Below the pieces are notes generated by a model, which ran no database searches, was not told where the DNA came from, and was given only the letters and a program-made list of their open reading frames with translations. Below are positions 1-8,179 of a DNA stretch of 64,000 nucleotides, piece by piece. Made by a program: the position numbers and the translations under genes. Each line of letters opens with the position of its first letter. Positions within the stretch are counted from its first letter, which is position 1. The stretch comes from Sulfuriferula thiophila (lineage in GTDB: Bacteria; Pseudomonadota; Gammaproteobacteria; Burkholderiales; Sulfuriferulaceae): NCBI RefSeq assembly GCF_003864975.1, contig NZ_BHGL01000007.1:1-64000 (forward strand). The letters run 5' to 3'.

Positions 1-2975
1 CCCACTGAGTTATATACATTGACAGCCGCATACGTCGAAGTCGTCGGGCTTAAGGTTAACCCCGTAATACCCAGACCCAGGTTCTGTCCCGCTGTGGCGT
101 TAAAAAACAATCGCGCTGTTCCACCAGTCTGATTTATGCTTCCAGCTACTGCAACCCCATCTGTCACCATAACCTTGTCATGCGACACTGCAACAGACAG
201 CGTTACGGTAGATGTTCCTGGTTTGAAATAAACCGCATAGGTTCCTGTTCTAGGCAGCAGCGGCAGGTGAATCGAAGTGGCGGTGGCGGTGATGGTGCCA
301 GATGCTAACAGGCTGTTATCGGGCTTATACACTTCATAGGCGACTGAACCGCCAGTTGGGCTCACCACAAAGTTGGATACATCTATGGTGAGGTAATCAT
401 TTTGAGTGCCGTCAAACAATGCCACACCGACCTTATTTGCTGTGGTGATTGCCAACGATTGTGCCGCGCCATCCACGGTAAGCTGGGCGTTGGCGATAAC
501 GTCTGTGCTCAATATGGTAGATGGCGGGATGATGATGCTGGCCGCACTCGTCGCACTACCGTAAGGTGTCGTTACCTTGATTTTGCCGGAACCGACACCC
601 GTCGGTATCACTGTATTCAGCGTGGTGGCGGTAGCTGCTGTGATTTTGACTGCCAAACCGTTAATGGAAACTTTGTCATTGACGAGATTAGTCTGGAAGC
701 CAGCCCCTGTAATTGCTAGGGTCGCCCCAGCATTAGCTATGGTCGGGGTAAAGCTGCTGATAGTAGGGGCACTGGTAGAACTACCCGCTATACTCACAAT
801 GAAGTTGCTGCTACTGGTTGCTGACCCTGCAGAATTGCTGACACTGATAGTGCCACTGGTTGCCCCTGTCGGTACGGTAACAACCAGTGTGCTGGCTGTA
901 GCGCTGGTGACTGTCGCCTGGGTGCCGTTGAATTTAACGGTGTTCTGACTGGCTGTGGTGCTAAAGCCTGTACCAGTAATAGTAACGGTGTCACCTACCA
1001 GGCCGCTGTCTGGAGTGAACTCCAGTATGGTGACCGCACCTGCGCTCTTGCGGCTGACGGCGAGGATGTTGCCCACTGCATCATAGGTGTAGCTGGCTGA
1101 GTTACCAATGGCGTCATACATACCTGTCAGCTTACCCACTTCATCATAAACGTAGTTAATAGGCGCAACCATGCTGGTGGAGGCATTGACGGTGACACTG
1201 ACAGTTGCTGAGGTGGTCACTGCGCCTTTGTTGTCGGTGGCTTTGGCGGTGAAGTTATAGCTACCTGCAGGCAGGCTGCTAAGACTATAGGTGTATGGGG
1301 ATACACCTATCGATCCCAACAAGGTGCCGTTCTGGTAGAAATCCACTTTCTGTATCGTGCCGTCGCTGTCCGTCGCAGTAGCACTCAAGGTGAAATTGGC
1401 AGGTGCGGTGTAGATTGCACCGTTGCTTGGCGCCGTGAGGCTGACTGCGGGTGGGTTGTTGACAGTGATACTGATGGCAGCAGAGGTGGTGACAGCGCCG
1501 AGGTTGTCGGTGGCTTTGGCGGTCAGGGTATAAGTACCTGAGGCGACATTGTTCCAGGTTGCTGTATAAGGCGATGTGGTAGCGGTGCCGATTAATGTTG
1601 CGCCGTTATAGTAGTCAACCTTGACGACTGAGCCATCGCTGTCAGCGGCATTGGCGGTGAGGCTGATGCTGGCTGGCGGGGTGTAGGTGCTGTTATTGGC
1701 CGGGGTGACGATAGCCACAGTAGGCGCCTGATTGGCTTTAACGGTAATCAGTATCGCCGCGCTGGTAGTGACGCCGCCGCGGTTGTCGGTGGCTTTGGCG
1801 GTAAGGCTGTAACTACCTACTGCAACGTTACTCCAAGTGGCAGAGTAAGGTGCTGTGGTGGCGGTGCCAATCAATGTAGCGCCGTTGTAGTAATCGACTT
1901 TGGCTATGCTGCCGTCGCTGTCAGTAGCAGTAGCCGTGAGATTGACGCTAGCGGGGGCAATATAGCTGGCATTGTTGGCTGGTGAAGTCAGGGTAACGGT
2001 AGGTAAGGCGTTGACGATCAGGGTAACAGGGGCTGAGGTGGTAACAGCACCGAGGTTGTCGGTGGCTTTGGCAGTCAGGGTGTATGTGCCCGCTGGCGCA
2101 TTACTCCAGACAGCGGCATAAGGGGTCGCGGTGGCAGTCCCTATCAATGTGGTGCCATTATAATATTCAACCTTGGCGACGGTGCCGTCGCTATCTGCCG
2201 CACTGGCAGTGAGGTTGACTGTCGCAGGGGCGTTCACCACGCTGTTGGTGACGGGGGCAGTGATAGAGACTGTGGGCGCCTGATTGGCGTTGACGGTGAT
2301 GTTGGTGATTGTTGAGGTTGTTGTGGCACCAAGGTTGTCGGTGGCTTTAGCGGTAATGCTATAAGTGCCGACTGCAACGTTATTCCAGGTGGCTGCGTAA
2401 GGTGCTGTGGTGGCGGTGCCTATCAGTGTTGTTCCATTGTAATATTCGACCTTGGCAATAGTAGTACCATCACTGTCGGCCGCATTAGCCGTGAGGCTAA
2501 CACTGGCGGGCGCAATATAAGTAGCGTTATTGGTCGGGCTGGTAATAGATACGGTTGGAGGGGTATTGGCCACTACAGTGACAGTAATGGCGGTTGAAGT
2601 AGTGGTAGCACCTGCGTTATCGGTGGCTTTGGCGGTGATACTGTAAGTACCCACTGCGACATTGCTCCAAGTCGCTGCATAAGGCGCGGTGGTCGCACCT
2701 GTTGCGATCAGGGTTCTGCCATTGTAGTAGGCAACACTGGCAATGGTGCCGTCGCTATCTGCGGCGTTGGCAGTGAGGTTAATTGTGGCGGGTGCGGCAT
2801 AACTGCTGTTATTAAGCGGGCTTGCTATGGATACGGTAGGCGGCTGATTAGTGCCTCCCCCACTTCCTCTTGCACAGGCATTGTCCATACCCTGCGTAAA
2901 CATGACACCAATGATCAATACCAGCGGCACAAGTGCAACGAGACCGCGCATGATGCGGCTAGCAATATTTATCAC
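1..2975 (-). CDS. Large Ig-repeat / YD-segment / IPT-TIG surface protein, 3' end outside window
   Basis: An open frame of about 991 codons with no stop reaches the left edge, so the C-terminus is missing. The GTG start at 2975 has a GGAG-type ribosome site 6 nt upstream; an in-frame ATG at 2951 is the alternative. A hydrophobic N-terminal stretch (about residues 10-27) looks like a signal sequence. Six tandem Ig-like repeats of 91-94 residues follow (about residues 40-590), each with a PPTVS-like opening, an AADSDG-type turn and an AKATDN-type end. Next comes a short segment with YVYDEVG and YTYDAVGN, which resemble YD/RHS repeats (about 600-640). Two IPT/TIG-like domains (about 645-810) and further beta-sandwich repeats complete the visible part. 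I infer a secreted or cell-surface protein, perhaps an RHS-type toxin or adhesin. The missing C-terminus would decide. Confidence 0.8.
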   Translation of the reverse strand, partial: MINIASRIMRGLVALVPLVLIIGVMFTQGMDNACARGSGGGTNQPPTVSIASPLNNSSYAAPATINLTANAADSDGTIASVAYYNGRTLIATGATTAPYAATWSNVAVGTYSITAKATDNAGATTTSTAITVTVVANTPPTVSITSPTNNATYIAPASVSLTANAADSDGTTIAKVEYYNGTTLIGTATTAPYAATWNNVAVGTYSITAKATDNLGATTTSTITNITVNANQAPTVSITAPVTNSVVNAPATVNLTASAADSDGTVAKVEYYNGTTLIGTATATPYAAVWSNAPAGTYTLTAKATDNLGAVTTSAPVTLIVNALPTVTLTSPANNASYIAPASVNLTATATDSDGSIAKVDYYNGATLIGTATTAPYSATWSNVAVGSYSLTAKATDNRGGVTTSAAILITVKANQAPTVAIVTPANNSTYTPPASISLTANAADSDGSVVKVDYYNGATLIGTATTSPYTATWNNVASGTYTLTAKATDNLGAVTTSAAISITVNNPPAVSLTAPSNGAIYTAPANFTLSATATDSDGTIQKVDFYQNGTLLGSIGVSPYTYSLSSLPAGSYNFTAKATDNKGAVTTSATVSVTVNASTSMVAPINYVYDEVGKLTGMYDAIGNSASYTYDAVGNILAVSRKSAGAVTILEFTPDSGLVGDTVTITGTGFSTTASQNTVKFNGTQATVTSATASTLVVTVPTGATSGTISVSNSAGSATSSSNFIVSIAGSSTSAPTISSFTPTIANAGATLAITGAGFQTNLVNDKVSINGLAVKITAATATTLNTVIPTGVGSGKIKVTTPYGSATSAASIIIPPSTILSTDVIANAQLTVDGAAQSLAITTANKVGVALFDGTQNDYLTIDVSNFVVSPTGGSVAYEVYKPDNSLLASGTITATATSIHLPLLPRTGTYAVYFKPGTSTVTLSVAVSHDKVMVTDGVAVAGSINQTGGTARLFFNATAGQNLGLGITGLTLSPTTSTYAAVNVYNSV

Positions 2976-3169
2976 AACCCTCTCCCTGTTCAGCGCTTTA
3001 TGTCGTGTGAGTGTCGACGCTTTTATTTCGTGTGATGACCCGCTTCTTGAGCAGAGCCAATTTTTTGCCATTTTGCAGGACAAAAGACTACACGTCAAAC
3101 AGAATATGTCGTGTAAATATTAAGAATTTATTACCGCACAGGGGATGCCTGAATTATCTGACACGCGTA

Positions 3170-4219
3170 TCAGGGCGCTTGTTTTTTAAGCACATACGGG
3201 CTGGTGAGTGCTTGCAAGAACGTTACCAGGTCGGTGCGTTCCTGGGGGGTGAGAATGAGGGGGCGATTAAGTTCTATACCTCGATAATAGACTTCGATGT
3301 CAACAGCTTCTTCCAGCGTGGCAATACTGCCGTCGTGCATGTACGGTGCAGTGAGCGCTACGTTGCGCAGGCTGGGGGTACGGAATTTGGCGATGTCTCG
3401 TGGGTTGAGGGTAACAGCAAAGCGTCCTAGCTCGGAGATTTCTGCGTCGGAGATGATTTGATGATCCAGTGGCTGGCTGCGATTATTGGCCAGGTGGGTG
3501 GTGATCTCGGCCAGCCGGGGTTCGATCTTGCGGTAGCCTATGCCCAGGCTGTGAAATTGGTTGTCGGTAAAGGTGGCAACGGGCGCTTCCATCAAGTGGC
3601 AACTGACACAACGCGCCCTGCCCTGAAAGAGTTCCATTCCACGGCGCGCGGATTCAGAGATCACATGCGTATCATGAGTGCGTACGTAGTCATCATAGGG
3701 GGCATCGACGGCTATCAGACTGCGCTCAAACGCGGCTAGGGCCTGGGTGATGTGTGCCAAAGTGATAACGGAAGAAGATGCACCAAATACTTGCTTGAAT
3801 GCGCTTTGGTAGCCAGTATCTGCCTGCACTGCTTTGACTATCGCTTCATGATCTTTAAGCCCCTGCTCACGCGGGTTGATAAATGGGTCCTGAGCCTGCT
3901 CTTCGAGGGTAGCGCGGCGTCCGTCCCAGAACAGGCTGGTGGCGTGGTTGACGTTTAACAGTGTGGGGGTATTACGGGTTCCCAGTTGCCCGCTAATACC
4001 TTTGGCGACACGGAGCCCGTCAGCAAAGGCTTTCTCAGGTATATGGCAGGTAGCACAACTGGTGGCGCCATCAGCGCTGAGGTGTTTGTCGTTAAACAGG
4101 CGTTCGCCCAGTTTGATTTTACTGATTGAGGTAACCATATCAGCTGAATAACCACTGCTAATCACAGAGCAGGCAAGGATCACCGCGCTGACCAAGGTAT
4201 AAATCTGCTGTTTGTTCAT
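3170..4219 (-). CDS. Di-haem cytochrome c peroxidase (MauG/CcpA family)
   Basis: The 349-residue protein has a cleavable signal peptide (about residues 1-26). It carries two c-type haem attachment motifs, CATCH at 55-59 and CVSCH at 204-208, the two-domain layout of bacterial di-haem peroxidases. The segment TPSLRNVALTAPYMHDGS (281-298) matches the conserved region around the distal ligand of the C-terminal haem domain. Family members reduce hydrogen peroxide to water in the periplasm with electrons from small c-type cytochromes. MauG-like relatives oxidise protein side chains, and I cannot separate the two roles by eye. It stands alone between the Ig-repeat gene and the mobile module. Length is normal. 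Confidence 0.9.
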   Translation of the reverse strand: MNKQQIYTLVSAVILACSVISSGYSADMVTSISKIKLGERLFNDKHLSADGATSCATCHIPEKAFADGLRVAKGISGQLGTRNTPTLLNVNHATSLFWDGRRATLEEQAQDPFINPREQGLKDHEAIVKAVQADTGYQSAFKQVFGASSSVITLAHITQALAAFERSLIAVDAPYDDYVRTHDTHVISESARRGMELFQGRARCVSCHLMEAPVATFTDNQFHSLGIGYRKIEPRLAEITTHLANNRSQPLDHQIISDAEISELGRFAVTLNPRDIAKFRTPSLRNVALTAPYMHDGSIATLEEAVDIEVYYRGIELNRPLILTPQERTDLVTFLQALTSPYVLKKQAP

Positions 4220-4534
4220 AAGCTTTAATTCAGGAATAAAGTTGGATTTTTACACAACAATAGAAAACAGGTTGCAGCAACACCTTGACTGACAAGCAGA
4301 ATCAAACTAGGCGGATCATAGATCACAGCAAAAATTAAGCCCAACCAAACATTTCGTGGTCGTAACAATCAAGATACTCACTTAGAACCTCGCATTTCAG
4401 CGTTCACCCAATTGGACAACGACTGTCATTTTATATCGTTTTTCTGAGAGTATTTCTATCGTCAAAGCAATTGCTTTGCTCTCGAAAAAAGTTGATATTT
4501 TGAGAGTAAAACTATCCGTTCAATGACGGACTCG
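4220..4534. other. Intergenic stretch between peroxidase and relaxase genes
   Basis: No gene is visible in these 315 bases. The peroxidase promoter should lie in the part next to 4219, but no clear -35/-10 pair stands out. The right half holds the palindrome and direct repeats described separately. No copy of the tRNA-Thr 3' end is present, so this stretch does not show the expected left attachment site of the island. Confidence 0.6.
4445..4519. repeat. 16-bp palindrome between two imperfect direct repeats
   Basis: The perfect palindrome CAAAGCAATTGCTTTG is at 4463-4478, with GAGAG (4446-4450) and CTCTC (4480-4484) as outer arms. Two imperfect direct repeats flank it: TGAGAGTATTTCTATCGT from 4445 and TGAGAGTAAAACTATCCGT from about 4500. 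The group sits just downstream of the relaxase gene's stop. It could be a terminator or protein-binding site, or a boundary signal of the mobile module. On the minus strand no T-run follows the hairpin directly, so a simple intrinsic terminator is not well supported. Confidence 0.5.
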
Positions 4535-6703
4535 CTAGGATGGGTAAGGCATGTTATGTGCAGCAGCGTCAATATAACCACTAACCGGTTGTGCCAATGC
4601 GCCTTTAAACGTATCAGCCTCAACTGCAGACCGCCCTACTACTGTCGCTAAAGCTGACTTCATATCTGATATCCTCCGCACTGCTTTAGTCTTGTTGTCT
4701 TTAAGTGCAGTAGTCGCCATTCTCAAAATATCCCCATTGACTTGAACTGCCGATTTACCTTTGATGGTAATGCGCTGGCGAGTCAATGTTGGCCCATACT
4801 GCCTTAGGTTATCCCGCACAGTGACCCAGTCATTCGGCATACCCGAGGCTCGCGTCAACTTCATTTTTTCAACAACAGACTTTGCTTCTGACTTTCGCGC
4901 CAGGATAGCGCTGACTCGTTGTTTAATATCAGGCGGTATTGATTTGACCATTTTTGACATCTCATTTGATTTTATGTCGTAATGCTCAGTCGCTTCAGTT
5001 AATTTAGCCTCTGCCTGTTTCTCATGTTTGCGTTTAAACATGCCAAGTATTCTGTGCTGCCCCGCTTCTGCCAGACGCGATTTTGCCGATTGTAGCTGTG
5101 TAAAAGCGAAGTCTCTGGCTTCAAATGCGCGTTTCAAATCTGGCATTTCGATATAGTAGATATCGTTTGTAGCTTCAGGCATAGCCGCAATTTCCCTTTC
5201 AAGCTCGGTGATTTCCTCGTTCAGCAACTGGTATGATGCGGCGCCATCCTTGATATTTTGATCTACTATTTTCTTTAGCTGAGATATGGATACGGTATCC
5301 AATGCATCCGCACCGGACTCAAATATCGCTCTGCCAAGACCGGCTATTTCCAATTCCTCTTCGATACGAGCATCGGCCATGGCCGCCAACTTTTTGTCAT
5401 GCACATCAAATCCACGTTTACGTGCTTCTATTGCAGCCATTTTCTTAAACTCGACTGTGCCAGATAAATGCAATTTTTGCCAGCCCTTGCTTGCTGCCAG
5501 ATCCATGATCAAATCAATACTTTTCTGGTTCGGTCTGTGACTTGTTGTTATGACAGACCCCTTGTCTATCACGCTTGCCCCAAAACTGTATATCGCTATA
5601 TTGCCACCCGCTGTTTCTATGATATTTGCATTTTTAAGCATTTTTGCAAGATCGTCACCATACCTTGCAGCAATCGATTTTATGCGCATGTCATTATCAT
5701 TAAGCACTTGTTCACTCGCGGATACCGAGTTTGCGTATTCTGATCCGCCCTGGGGCGTTTCTGTGAGTTTTGTACTGATTTTAGCTAGCTGCTTAGCGCG
5801 ATCTTGTTGGTTACTGGCCAGCAGGGGTAATGAGCCGAAATCAATAATTTTATCAATGTCGTATTTTTTGATGGTGCGATTTTGCGCTATCACTAATATG
5901 GAGCGTGTAATTGACCTTAGCAGTGGATATTCTCCGCCGTCAGCAGCAACAACGATAGGTACTTTATAGCCTCTGAATAAATTCAGCCCCTGGACATTTA
6001 GTTTGTCGATGAATTCCAACTGACTTGATGAGGATAAAAAGGCTAGGGCTATCAAGTCTCGCGTTTCACTCAGGTCTGTACCAGTACGCTTAGCCAACTC
6101 ATTTTCCCAAGATTTTATGTCGGCAATAGGCCGCTTACCTACAAGCAGTCCAGCTTGACTCATTGAGTCTGCGACACTCGTCTTGCCTTCATCTCGCAGC
6201 TGCGCCTCTACCGCACAATTGAACCGACCTTTGATATGCATCATGCCGAATGTTGACTCAAGCACACGCGCCAGTTTTTCTTGTCGTGCAAAATTATTCT
6301 TTTGGTCGATCGCTCTGCCTGTTAATAGATGAACTGCAGCGTAGACGCGATGACAATGTTTGATTTTGCTGCCATCCACCCGAGCTTTGACATGTTTTAC
6401 ATCCAGGAAGGGCTGCCCTTCAAGTCCGAATTCTGTTTCATATTCATGCCAGATTGTTTGCCATTCGACTAGACTTAAGTCGCGCTCCGGGCTGACCGAC
6501 ACATGCAGCAAAGTACGTTTGCATTTATCTCCCCGACTGCTCGCCGATAGGGACTGCGCTTTCATTTCTTCGCAAGCGAGTACAAAATCGCGAGCATCAG
6601 CGTCGGATTCTATTATTTCATTATCATCAGTCTTACCTAAGTGGCGACCTATGTTTTCTGCGCCATTGTGCAATGCCACTTTAAAAATAATGCCAGTCGC
6701 CAT
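4535..6703 (-). CDS. Divergent MOB-type relaxase with LPD7-like domain
   Basis: The 722-residue protein is the likely DNA-nicking enzyme of a mobilizable element. In the N-terminal half, LLHVSVSPERDLS is followed by H104 and H116-C-H118, which match the metal-binding histidine motif of the VirD2/MobA nuclease family. A stretch around residues 375-435 (GSVITTSHRP, then AASKGWQKLHLSGTVEF and ARKRGFDV) resembles the LPD7 domain often fused to relaxases. The C-terminal third is rich in charged helices. The ATG at 6703 has a GGGGGA ribosome site, and an in-frame TGA lies just upstream. Oddly, the first tyrosine is residue 88, although MobA-type relaxases carry their catalytic tyrosine near residue 25. 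It may use another residue or be inactive. mobC lies 40 bp upstream. Confidence 0.8.
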   Translation of the reverse strand: MATGIIFKVALHNGAENIGRHLGKTDDNEIIESDADARDFVLACEEMKAQSLSASSRGDKCKRTLLHVSVSPERDLSLVEWQTIWHEYETEFGLEGQPFLDVKHVKARVDGSKIKHCHRVYAAVHLLTGRAIDQKNNFARQEKLARVLESTFGMMHIKGRFNCAVEAQLRDEGKTSVADSMSQAGLLVGKRPIADIKSWENELAKRTGTDLSETRDLIALAFLSSSSQLEFIDKLNVQGLNLFRGYKVPIVVAADGGEYPLLRSITRSILVIAQNRTIKKYDIDKIIDFGSLPLLASNQQDRAKQLAKISTKLTETPQGGSEYANSVSASEQVLNDNDMRIKSIAARYGDDLAKMLKNANIIETAGGNIAIYSFGASVIDKGSVITTSHRPNQKSIDLIMDLAASKGWQKLHLSGTVEFKKMAAIEARKRGFDVHDKKLAAMADARIEEELEIAGLGRAIFESGADALDTVSISQLKKIVDQNIKDGAASYQLLNEEITELEREIAAMPEATNDIYYIEMPDLKRAFEARDFAFTQLQSAKSRLAEAGQHRILGMFKRKHEKQAEAKLTEATEHYDIKSNEMSKMVKSIPPDIKQRVSAILARKSEAKSVVEKMKLTRASGMPNDWVTVRDNLRQYGPTLTRQRITIKGKSAVQVNGDILRMATTALKDNKTKAVRRISDMKSALATVVGRSAVEADTFKGALAQPVSGYIDAAAHNMPYPS

Positions 6704-6743
6704 GTTTTCCCCCGTGCTTTTATCGGTGATGACACATACTCAA

Positions 6744-7100
6744 TCAAGGTCGTAGCTGAAAGTTGATACTGGTGACCACGAATTTAACTTCTGATAGTGT
6801 TTCGTCGATCTCGGATTGGGTAACATCCGCATACTGATTTAGCCTTTTGGCAATCTGGTTGAGATTGGCACCGACTCTGGATAAATCAGATCGCATTTGT
6901 GCAAGAGTCGTTTCCGCACGCTCCGTCAGGATGGGCATATCAACAAATGCGCGACGTAATACGGCGGAATAGGACATGCCTGTCGATTCACTCATTTCGA
7001 CAAGTTGATCAGCTAAGGCCAGCGGCAAGCTGACTGTGAACTCGCGGCTTTTGATTGATTTATGCGAGCGGTTTTTCCACGCGTCATTATCTTTGTACAT
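6744..7100 (-). CDS. mobC: MobC-like relaxosome accessory protein
   Basis: The 118-residue protein combines a ribbon-helix-helix-like N-terminal part (residues 15-55, SREFTVSLPLALADQLVEM, then an LRRAF helix) with a helical C-terminal part. The latter contains SRVGANLNQIAKRLNQYA, the signature of bacterial mobilisation protein MobC. MobC proteins bind oriT and help the relaxase open the strand at the nick site. It is transcribed with the relaxase gene 40 bp downstream. A candidate oriT hairpin lies upstream (7155-7192). No strong ribosome site precedes the ATG at 7100, so the exact start is less certain than the identity. Confidence 0.85.
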   Translation of the reverse strand: MYKDNDAWKNRSHKSIKSREFTVSLPLALADQLVEMSESTGMSYSAVLRRAFVDMPILTERAETTLAQMRSDLSRVGANLNQIAKRLNQYADVTQSEIDETLSEVKFVVTSINFQLRP

Positions 7101-7154
7101 AGCTTAACTCTGGTTAGAAGTTGGATGTTGGTGCTTTTGGCACGCTAAGGTTTC

Positions 7155-7192
7155 CCAGGCAAATTCACTTCCAGAAGAAGTGCATTGCCTGG
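7155..7192. repeat. Long inverted repeat, candidate oriT of the mobilizable element
   Basis: CCAGGCAA at 7155-7162 pairs with TTGCCTGG at 7185-7192, and the inner arms CACTTC and GAAGTG extend this to a near-perfect stem of about 16 bp with a 5-nt loop. A second inverted repeat, TAGGGA/TCCCTA, follows at 7197-7215 over the alpA stop codon. The position directly upstream of mobC and the relaxase gene is where oriT sites usually lie. No T-run follows on the minus strand, which argues against an alpA terminator. The oriT role is inferred; no nick sequence is recognised. Confidence 0.5.
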
Positions 7193-7212
7193 AGGCTAGG
7201 GAGAAGCTATCC

Positions 7213-7491
7213 CTACTTTTTGATTAAACCCAATGCGTATGGCGGATCGCACCGAGTTTCATGTGTGATCGCTGATTCGAGCTGATTCAACCGACTGGCC
7301 GCAATTTGATCCGCTACCCACCCATTAATTTCAGACCCAATCCAAGCGCAAGCGCGAGGTCCGAGCTTGACTGATCGTGGGAACAGACCGCCAGCCATTT
7401 TTTTATACAGGGTTGATTTCGCCAAGCCGGTTATTTCCAGCACAGCAGGTAGCCGTATCATGATTTCGTGAGGTTTTACTGTTTGATACAA
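7213..7491 (-). CDS. AlpA-family DNA-binding regulator
   Basis: This is a small helix-turn-helix protein of the AlpA/MerR-like excisionase fold. The core MIRLPAVLEITGLAKSTLYK, then GLFPRSVKLGPRACAWIGSEINGWV, follows the family pattern: an opening helix-turn-helix, the FPRSVKLG wing and a tryptophan-containing end. AlpA relatives regulate integrase genes and excision of islands and prophages, which fits the integrase 0.7 kb upstream. I chose the TTG at 7491 because AAGGGG lies 7 nt before it. The frame stays open to an ATG at 7527 without a comparable ribosome site, and an ATG sits at the core itself. About 92 residues from the TTG. Confidence 0.8.
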   Translation of the reverse strand: MYQTVKPHEIMIRLPAVLEITGLAKSTLYKKMAGGLFPRSVKLGPRACAWIGSEINGWVADQIAASRLNQLESAITHETRCDPPYALGLIKK

Positions 7492-7502
7492 ATTACATCC
7501 CC

Positions 7503-7557
7503 TTATTGTAAAGAGGAACGAATGCAATTGACTTACCGCACATTTACGTTACAATAA
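7503..7557. repeat. Inverted repeat TTATTGTAA / TTACAATAA upstream of alpA
   Basis: TTATTGTAA at 7503-7511 and its exact complement TTACAATAA at 7549-7557 are separated by 37 bp directly upstream of the alpA start. Such paired 9-mers could be operator half-sites for AlpA or another regulator. In an AT-rich region part of this could be chance. Confidence 0.35.
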
Positions 7558-7731
7558 ACCAGTTCGACCTTTTATCTGATCGAACCACAAGAAAATATCT
7601 GCCGACGTTTTTTTGTTGCATCTGTTCCAAATCTGCTCTAAAAATCCACCGCTGGCTGCATCAACAGTTTGCGGTGGTACACACACCCCCCTTACAAAAC
7701 TCAGTAAGTGAAAACAGGGTAATCTGCCCAT
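7549..7731 (-). CDS. Possible small protein of unknown function upstream of alpA
   Basis: An open frame of 60 residues, cysteine-containing, with the stretch FVRGVCVPPQTVDAASGGF. I do not recognise a family with confidence. Small genes in this position, just upstream of an AlpA-type regulator, are common in integrated elements. No ribosome site is visible before the ATG, so it may be noncoding or start elsewhere. Confidence 0.3.
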   Translation of the reverse strand: MGRLPCFHLLSFVRGVCVPPQTVDAASGGFLEQIWNRCNKKTSADIFLWFDQIKGRTGLL

Positions 7732-8179
7732 AAAAATCTAGCAAGCGATTTTATTTCTTTCTTAAAAAAACATTACAAATCAATTGATAGGGAAATTTAA
7801 ATGAGAACAAACATCAAGTAAATGCGTCTTTTTACCTGTTTTTTTGTATATTGAAATGCAGTGTATCTGGCTAAAAACAACAATGCGACAAGCAAATGCT
7901 ATGTGTATATTAAGCCCTACACTCGCCCCAACCCCAACTCAAAACCAGCCGCCCATCACCATTTAAAATCGACCACTTATTACAATTACAGCACCACTTA
8001 CTTATAGTTGAATTGCACTCCAAATTGAATCTGATCACTTTAATTTACATAGCTTCAGGGGAGTTATTAGGTATTTAAACAGTCTAATTTACAGCCAATA
8101 TTTATTCTAAAATCATTGATTTTATTTTTTAGATTTACTCAACCTAACATCACATACACCCCATTCAGACATAGACAAA
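7732..8179. other. AT-rich stretch without genes between the small ORF and integrase
   Basis: These roughly 450 bases are clearly more AT-rich than the flanking core genome and contain several A or T runs. No open frame of useful length and no RNA gene is recognisable. It probably carries the promoter region for the alpA-mobC-relaxase genes, but no convincing -35/-10 pair stands out. Confidence 0.5.

Noticed and set aside
1241-2640. Regular repeats every 273-282 bp that could suggest a CRISPR or satellite array
   Set aside because: They are in-frame codons of tandem Ig-like domains in one long reading frame, with coding-type divergence.
4220-4534. Search for a second copy of the tRNA-Thr 3' end as left att site
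   Set aside because: No stretch resembling 9684-9715 was found here or elsewhere to the left in the window.
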